From: Bacteroidales bacterium Bact_14
Lineage (GTDB): Bacteria > Bacteroidota > Bacteroidia > Bacteroidales > UBA932
NCBI GenBank assembly: GCA_001602865.1
Contig: LUZF01000022.1
Coordinates: 1 to 37,166, forward strand
Length of the DNA stretch: 37,166 nucleotides
Direction: 5' to 3'
Part shown: positions 32,430 to 37,166 of the stretch, one piece after another
Numbering within the stretch: the first letter of the stretch is position 1
How the letters are laid out: each line of letters begins with the position of its first letter
Program-made: the position numbers and the translations under genes
Notes under the pieces: model-generated
The model's input: the letters and a program-made list of their open reading frames with translations, nothing else
The model's database searches: none
Told to the model about the DNA's origin: nothing

Positions 32430-33794
32430 TTAACTGGATGCGTTTTGTTTGCGTGCCTGGAGTTCTTCGACGATCGCGTTGTACTGGTTCTTGTTGAGGC
32501 GGTAGAAGGTCAGGGCGATGGCTGTCACGATCCAGAGGACGCCCGGGATCGTGCTGAAGCCGTGCTTCATAATGCTGAGGACCTGGGGATTCTGGACGCT
32601 GTTGGCGACGTAGCCGGCGGAGCCGAGGGCCAGGGCCAGGAGGGAGGTTCCGAGGGCCATGCCGAGCTTGTTGCCCAGGGAGATGAAGGCGTACTGGAAG
32701 CCGTCGTTGCGGATGCCGGTCTTCCACTCGCCGTATTCCACGCAGTCCGGGATGATGGCGTAGATGGCCGTGTTGAAGCCGGAGAAGAAGAACTGGGAGA
32801 GGCCGGCGAGGACGTAGAAGCCGACGGGCGTCGTGCCGGGGCTCACATAATAGAGGAAGAACATCGAAACGCCGGTCAGCGCGGCGAAGATGGAGGCCGT
32901 CCAGCCCTTGTTCTTCGTCCAGCGGAAGACCATCGGGAACAGGGCCGCGCCGATGATGGAGGGCACGATGATGGCCATCGAATAGAAGCTGAACAGGTTC
33001 GCGTCCCCTTCCACATAGGTGAAATAATAGAGCAGGTCCGCGTTGCGGCCGTAGAGGACGAAGCCGAAGAGGAGCTGTCCCAGCAGGGCCAGCAGGTAGG
33101 GCCGGTTCTTCAGGACGGCCTTCAGCTGGGTCCCGAGCGGGAGCTTCTGCTCCGCCGGGGCTTCGACGACCTCGCGGGTCTTGCTGAAGCAGAAGAGGTG
33201 GCAGAGGGCGAAGATGGTACCGTAGAGGATGGCGACGGAGAGGTAGCCCACCCGCGCGCTCCCCCGGCCGAACCAGGTAATGAGGGGAACCGTGACGATG
33301 TTGATGACGCCGATGGCGATCATCGCGCTCACGGAACGGGAGGTGTTGAGCGAGGCGCGCTCGTCGATGTCCTGGGTCATGGCGCCGCAGAGCGTGCCGT
33401 AGGGCAGGTTCACGCTGGTGTATCCCAGGACGAGGAGGCAGTAGGTTGCGGACATGTAGGCGATCTTCGCGGCCTGGGGCCAGTCGGGATGAGCCCAGAA
33501 GACCAGGATCAGGATCAGGGCGGTGATGGGCGCGCCGAAAAGGAGCCAGGGGCGGTAGCGGCCCCAGCGGCTCTTCGTGCGGTCCGAGAGCGCCCCGATG
33601 ACGGGGTCGTTGACGGCGTCCCAGAGGCGGGAGACGAGCATCAGCGTCGCCACCGCGCCCATTCCGATCCCGAAGACGTCCGTGTAGAAGATCATCAGGA
33701 AATTGCTGACAAACATCCAGCTGAAATTGCAGCCCACGTCGCCCATCCCGTAGGCGACCTTGCTGAGCAGGGGTATTCTTCCTTCGCGTTTCAT
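32430..33794 (-). CDS. Sugar:cation symporter of the GPH family (MFS)
   Basis: I place the start at the ATG at 33794 (MKREGRIPLLSKVAYGMGDVG), giving 454 residues; the track start would add 51 residues of non-homologous text antisense to the next gene. The opening and the loop RLWDAVNDPVIGALSDRTKSRWGRYRPWLLFGAP are the signature of glycoside-pentoside-hexuronide:cation symporters (MelB, XylP, UidB relatives). Twelve transmembrane helices are expected. It lies 1 nt upstream of the dehydrogenase gene, with a 43 bp gap to the divergent YhhN gene. The carried sugar cannot be named from sequence. Confidence 0.9.
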   Translation of the reverse strand: MKREGRIPLLSKVAYGMGDVGCNFSWMFVSNFLMIFYTDVFGIGMGAVATLMLVSRLWDAVNDPVIGALSDRTKSRWGRYRPWLLFGAPITALILILVFWAHPDWPQAAKIAYMSATYCLLVLGYTSVNLPYGTLCGAMTQDIDERASLNTSRSVSAMIAIGVINIVTVPLITWFGRGSARVGYLSVAILYGTIFALCHLFCFSKTREVVEAPAEQKLPLGTQLKAVLKNRPYLLALLGQLLFGFVLYGRNADLLYYFTYVEGDANLFSFYSMAIIVPSIIGAALFPMVFRWTKNKGWTASIFAALTGVSMFFLYYVSPGTTPVGFYVLAGLSQFFFSGFNTAIYAIIPDCVEYGEWKTGIRNDGFQYAFISLGNKLGMALGTSLLALALGSAGYVANSVQNPQVLSIMKHGFSTIPGVLWIVTAIALTFYRLNKNQYNAIVEELQARKQNASS

Positions 33795-33837
33795 TTTACG
33801 AAAGATAATGCGTATCTTCGGAAAAATAAAAGGGAAG

Positions 33838-34530
33838 ATGAAAAATACGACAAAATTATACCTGATTCCGGGTGCGTTTTTCCTGCTCGCGTGCGCCGTG
33901 GACCTGGCGAGCCACCTCTGCGGCTGGAACGCCCATGATACCGTCAAGGGAGCGCTGATTTCCCTGCTCTGCGCGACGACGCTCGCCTACGCGCTCCCGC
34001 GCAAGCCGGATGCGAAGAAGCTCGGGATGCTCGTCTGGGCGCAGCTGGCGGGCCTGACCGGCGACCTGCTGCTGCAAGGCCCCGGTTTCGTGCTCTTCGT
34101 CTCCGGCATGGGCGCCTTCCTCGTCGGACATGTGCTCTACATCACCCTGCTGGGCAGCCATTCCTGGAAGGGGCTGGGCTGGAAGGTCTGGATGCCGGCG
34201 CTGGCGGTGATGGCCGCGCTCTCTTATGTGCTGATCAAGACGATCGGCGTCAACGGCGCGCTCTTCTGGCCGATGATCGTGTACGGCCTCGTGCTGCTGC
34301 TCCTGGTGTTCAGCGCGCTCTGCGGAGTCGTGCGCCTGGGCGGCGGTACCTGGTGGATCCTGCTGGCGGCCGCGCTCTTCTTCATCGGCTCCGACAGCCT
34401 TATCGCCATCCGCAAATTCGGCGGCCCGAACACGGGCCCGATGGCTTTCGCCGTGATGGGGACTTACCTGGCGGCGCAGACGCTCCTGGCCGTCGGATGC
34501 CTCAAACTCATCTGCAAAACAAAAAATTGA
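33838..34530 (+). CDS. YhhN-family membrane protein (lysoplasmalogenase-like)
   Basis: The start is set at MKNTTKLYLIPGAFFLLAC (33838), giving 230 residues; the longer track ORF reads back into the divergent gene. Seven or eight hydrophobic segments and the family motifs AQLAGLTGDLLLQGPGFVLFVSGMGAFLVGHVLYI and ALFFIGSDSLIAIRKFG match YhhN/TMEM86 proteins. The animal member hydrolyses the vinyl-ether bond of lysoplasmalogens; many anaerobes make plasmalogens, so a lipid role is plausible but unproven. The gene for the GH5-thioredoxin protein follows after 5 nt, suggesting co-expression. Confidence 0.8.
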   Translation: MKNTTKLYLIPGAFFLLACAVDLASHLCGWNAHDTVKGALISLLCATTLAYALPRKPDAKKLGMLVWAQLAGLTGDLLLQGPGFVLFVSGMGAFLVGHVLYITLLGSHSWKGLGWKVWMPALAVMAALSYVLIKTIGVNGALFWPMIVYGLVLLLLVFSALCGVVRLGGGTWWILLAAALFFIGSDSLIAIRKFGGPNTGPMAFAVMGTYLAAQTLLAVGCLKLICKTKN

Positions 34531-34535
34531 CCGAT

Positions 34536-36092
34536 ATGAAAAAGACTGTTCTCCTCCTGGCCGTCGCGCTGCTGGCCCTCGCCTCCTGCGCGCAGCAGCC
34601 GAAAAAAGTGGACTTTCGCCTGAAGCGCGGCGCCAATGTGAGCCACTGGCTCTCCCAGAGCCGCCTCGACAGCGCCCGGCGCGTGACCTACTTTACCGAA
34701 GCCGACGTCGCCCGCTTCGCGGAGCAGGGCTTTGACCACCTGCGCCTCCCGATCGACGAGGTTACGATGTGGGACCGCGACCACAACAAGATCTCCGCGA
34801 GCTGGGGCTTCCTCCACAACGCGCTCGACTGGTGCGTCAAATACAACCTCCGCTGCATCGTGGACCTGCACCTGCTGCGTTCCCACAGCTTCATCGTGGC
34901 CCCCGGCAGCAAGAATCCCCTCTTCAGCGAGCCGGAAGCCCAGGAATGGCTGGCCGAAATGTGGCGCCAGCTGTCCGCCGAAATGAAGGACTACCCGCTC
35001 GAGCTCGTCGCCTATGAATTCATGAACGAGCCCGTCGCGGACGATCCGGAAGACTGGAACAAGCTGATCGAGAAGATCCACGGCGTCATCCGCGCCCAGG
35101 AGCCGCGCCGCGTGCTCGTGATCGGCTCGAACCACCAGCAGAGCGTCTTCACCTTCGGCGACCTCCGCGTCCCGGAAGGCGACCCGAACCTCATCCTCAG
35201 CTTCCACTTCTACCACCCGATGCTCCTGACCCACCACAAGGCCAGCTGGACCGAGTTCCGCCGCTACACGGGGACGGTCCACTACCCCGGCGTGATGGTG
35301 ACCCCGGAGGAATTCGCGGCGCTGGACGAGTACAGCCAGTCCGTCGTGGGCGACTTCACGAGCCTCTGGGACCGCGCGAAGCTCCAGTCGATGATGCAGG
35401 AAGCCATCGACTGCGCCGACAGGCTGAACCTGCAGCTCTTCTGCGGTGAATGGGGCTGCATCAACCTCGCCCCGCGCCCGGACGTGGAGCGCTGGTACCG
35501 CGACATGATCTCCCTCTTCGATGAATTCGACATCGCCTGGACCATCTGGGACATCAAGGCCGAATTCGGTTACTGGAACCCCGACGGGACGATCGATCCC
35601 GACTTCCTGGCCCTCCTGATGTCCGGCAAGGACATCGACGGCCATTCCCCGATGGACCAGTACTACCCGACCCTTAAGACCGGCAGCAAGGCGCCGGCGC
35701 TGACCCTTCCGTCGAGCGACGGCCGGGAAGTCAGCCTGAAGGACTACAAGGGCAAGTGGGTCGTGCTGGACTTCTGGGCCAGCTGGTGCCCGGACTGCCG
35801 GGAGGAATTCCCCGCCGTACGGCAGCTGCAGGCTGATTTCGCGCCGAAGGGCGTCGAGTTCCTCGGCGTCTCCTTCGACCACGACGAGGCCGCCTGGAAG
35901 GACTGCCTCGCCGCGCAGCAGTTCCCCTGGACCCAGGTTTCCAACCTGATCCGCTGGAAGGAGAATCCCGTTTCGGAGGCCTTCGGCATCCACTGGATTC
36001 CGACGATGGTCCTCGTCGGCCCGGACGGCAAGGTCGCCGGCTCCGCGCTGACCGCGGGCGAAATGCGCAAACTGCTTAAATCCAAGCTGTAA
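34536..36092 (+). CDS. Lipoprotein fusing a GH5-type glycosidase to a TlpA/ResA-type thioredoxin domain
   Basis: 518 residues from MKKTVLLLAVALLALASC (lipoprotein signal, Cys18); the track start at 34353 lies inside the YhhN gene. Residues 25-375 form a GH5-like barrel: RGANVSHWLSQ, FDHLRLPIDE, acid/base Glu165 in YEFMNEPV, FHFYHPM, nucleophile Glu305 in CGEWGC, and AWTIWDIKAEFGYW. Residues 383-518 form a thioredoxin-like domain of the TlpA/AhpC-TSA kind: GSKAPALTLPSSDGREVSLKDYKGKWVVLDFWASWCPDC with redox pair Cys418/Cys421, and the cis-Pro motif WIPTMVLVGPDG. Both halves keep active-site residues in one uninterrupted frame. The GH5 half would cut beta-glucan- or mannan-like chains; why it carries a reductase domain is unknown. 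It overlaps the next gene (TAATG). Confidence 0.9.
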   Translation: MKKTVLLLAVALLALASCAQQPKKVDFRLKRGANVSHWLSQSRLDSARRVTYFTEADVARFAEQGFDHLRLPIDEVTMWDRDHNKISASWGFLHNALDWCVKYNLRCIVDLHLLRSHSFIVAPGSKNPLFSEPEAQEWLAEMWRQLSAEMKDYPLELVAYEFMNEPVADDPEDWNKLIEKIHGVIRAQEPRRVLVIGSNHQQSVFTFGDLRVPEGDPNLILSFHFYHPMLLTHHKASWTEFRRYTGTVHYPGVMVTPEEFAALDEYSQSVVGDFTSLWDRAKLQSMMQEAIDCADRLNLQLFCGEWGCINLAPRPDVERWYRDMISLFDEFDIAWTIWDIKAEFGYWNPDGTIDPDFLALLMSGKDIDGHSPMDQYYPTLKTGSKAPALTLPSSDGREVSLKDYKGKWVVLDFWASWCPDCREEFPAVRQLQADFAPKGVEFLGVSFDHDEAAWKDCLAAQQFPWTQVSNLIRWKENPVSEAFGIHWIPTMVLVGPDGKVAGSALTAGEMRKLLKSKL

Positions 36093-36619
36093 TGAGCGAA
36101 GACATCCTCATCCGCAGCGCGGGCCTGGAGGACATCCCCCTGATCCGCGAGCTCGCGGGCGTCATTTTCCCCGACACCTACGGCAAGATCCTGACCCCGG
36201 AGCAGATCGACTATATGATGGACTGGATGTACTCCGCGGCCAATCTGGAACGCCAGATGACGGAGCAGATGCACAAGTACTTCATCGCCGAATCCGGCGG
36301 GCTCCCCTGCGGCTACCTCTCCCTGAACCGGGACGGCGTCTCGGAAGACAGGCGCGTCCTGTTCCACCTCCAGAAGATCTACGTCCTCCCGGAGTTCCAG
36401 GGCCGCCACATCGGAAGCGCGCTCTTCGACCACGCCGTCGAATTCATCCGGGACGCCGTCAAGGGCGATCCGGCGCGCATCCAGCTCAACGTCAACCGGT
36501 ACAACACGCGCGCCTACAAGTACTACCTCGCGAAGGGAATGACCGTCGCCTACCAGGGTGACTTCCCCATTGGGAACGGCTACTATATGAACGATTACAT
36601 CATGCAACTCGACATCTGA
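36092..36619 (+). CDS. GNAT-family N-acetyltransferase
   Basis: 175 residues, complete GNAT fold. The acetyl-CoA loop is present in LQKIYVLPEFQGRHIGSALFDHAVEF (Q/RxxGxG/A type: QGRHIG), followed by IQLNVNRYNTRAYKYYLAKGMTV, the typical last helix-strand pair. The N-terminal text ELAGVIFPDTYGKILTPEQIDYMMDWMYS resembles acetyltransferases related to the polyamine enzyme PaiA, but the acceptor is uncertain. It overlaps the stop of the GH5-thioredoxin gene (TAATG) and the start of the ABC-F gene (TGATG), so translation of all three is probably coupled. Confidence 0.88.
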   Translation: MSEDILIRSAGLEDIPLIRELAGVIFPDTYGKILTPEQIDYMMDWMYSAANLERQMTEQMHKYFIAESGGLPCGYLSLNRDGVSEDRRVLFHLQKIYVLPEFQGRHIGSALFDHAVEFIRDAVKGDPARIQLNVNRYNTRAYKYYLAKGMTVAYQGDFPIGNGYYMNDYIMQLDI

Positions 36620-37154
36620 TGGCAGACGAAAAAATCATCTTCTCGATGTGCGGGGTCGGCAAGACGCTCCCCCACAACAACAAGGTCATCCTCAAGGACA
36701 TCTACCTCAGCTTCTTCTACGGCGCCAAGATCGGCATCATCGGTCTCAACGGCTCCGGCAAGTCGACCCTGCTGAAGATCATCGCCGGGGTCGAGAAGGG
36801 CTACAAGGGCGAGGTGGTCTGGGCGCCGGGCTACAGCGTCGGCTACCTCGAGCAGGAGCCGCAGATGGACCCGTCCAAGACCGTGATCGAGGTCGTGCGC
36901 GAAGGCGTCCAGGAGGTCGTCGACCTGCTGGACGAGTACAACGCGATCGGCCTGAAGTTCTGCGAGCCGATGTCGGACGACGAGATGAACGCGCTGATCG
37001 AGCGCCAGGGCGAGCTGACCGAGCTGATCGAGCACCACGACGGCTGGGAGATCGAGTCCAAGCTCGAAAGGGCGATGGACGCGCTCCAGTGCCCGCCGCC
37101 CGACGCCTCCGTCGCGACGCTGTCCGGCGGCGAGCGGCGCCGCGTCGCGCTCTG
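36619..37154 (+). CDS. ettA: ABC-F ribosome-associated ATPase, EttA type (truncated at contig end)
   Basis: Only the first about 178 residues are present. The opening (ADEKIIFSMCGVGKTLPHNNKVILKDIYLSFFYGAKIGIIGLNGSGKSTLLKIIAG) matches EttA, the ABC-F protein that gates translation according to ADP/ATP ratio. Walker A is GLNGSGKST; VGYLEQEPQMDPSKTV and the signature LSGGERRRVAL follow. The apparent stop is false: TG comes from the genome and the A is the first base of an Illumina adapter, so the gene continues beyond this contig (the next residue is probably Cys). Real EttA proteins have about 555 residues and two ABC domains. Confidence 0.9.
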
Positions 37155-37166
37155 AGATCGGAAGAG
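37155..37166. other. Illumina adapter sequence (artefact)
   Basis: The final 12 bases AGATCGGAAGAG equal the start of the standard Illumina TruSeq adapter. They interrupt the EttA signature region where homologous sequence should continue. This is library sequence, not genome. Confidence 0.93.

Noticed and set aside
33795-33837. Divergent promoter pair with imperfect inverted repeat (AAGATA/TATCTT) between the symporter and YhhN genes
   Set aside because: Both candidate -7 boxes (TATCTTTC and TATCTTCG) miss one consensus base and neither has a TTTG at the right distance. Plausible but not strong enough to annotate.
32313-33938. 541-residue plus-strand ORF opposite the sugar symporter
   Set aside because: Acidic and low in hydrophobic segments, covers two genes and the divergent promoter gap; it is the antisense image of the MFS gene.

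Overview
The window looks like a contig from a GC-rich member of the Bacteroidota, most likely an anaerobic, host-associated Bacteroidales. The evidence is a SusC/SusD pair, a DNA-binding regulator resembling hybrid two-component systems, many lipoproteins, a Tat-exported phosphatase, a flavodiiron protein beside an iron-type superoxide dismutase, and promoter motifs of the Bacteroidota type (TTTG - about 19 nt - TAnnTTTG) in place of -35/-10 boxes. No rRNA, CRISPR, insertion sequence or phage gene is visible. No gene-free stretch reaches 300 bases; the longest, 26219-26468, is a dense regulatory region. The last 12 bases are Illumina adapter, so the 3' end is a sequencing artefact.

Layout. 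(1) 1-1109: exported patatin-like lipase, leftward, running off the window and absent from the ORF track. (2) 1188-4439: a rightward four-gene operon of a GHKL anti-sigma-type kinase, a STAS antagonist, a lipoprotein that fuses a polar amino-acid binding domain to its permease, and an ABC ATPase with a C-terminal tail resembling a decayed GHKL domain. This suggests a transporter controlled by partner switching. (3) 4450-9494: purine genes purC-purB (rightward) meeting purA and guaA (leftward). (4) 9615-18603: a leftward five-gene locus, acidic amino-acid symporter - SusC - SusD - exported cyanophycinase-like S51 peptidase - exported M14 carboxypeptidase, with a divergent membrane-anchored pseudokinase/AraC regulator at 18711. 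It reads as a locus for using an aspartate-rich or isoaspartyl peptide. (5) 19967-24814: flavodiiron protein, SOD, DUF389 membrane protein and Na/Pi cotransporter. (6) 24911-26405: stand-alone trpB2 behind what looks like a complete ribosome-mediated trp attenuator, with a 23-codon leader peptide carrying tandem Trp codons. (7) 26469-31346: esterase lipoprotein, exported nitroreductase, SPFH protein, Tat-exported phosphoesterase, GNAT enzyme and a tRNA-Val. (8) 31400-33794: sugar symporter and zinc alcohol dehydrogenase. (9) 33838-37154: YhhN protein, a GH5 glycosidase fused to a TlpA-type thioredoxin, a GNAT enzyme and a truncated EttA-type ABC-F gene.

Strongest candidates for undescribed biology: the GHKL/STAS/ABC operon with its apparently lobe-swapped binding protein; the S51/M14/SusCD/acidic amino-acid locus with its degenerate kinase-AraC regulator; the GH5-thioredoxin fusion; and the trp attenuator in front of trpB2. 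All functional statements come from reading motifs by eye; no database search was run.
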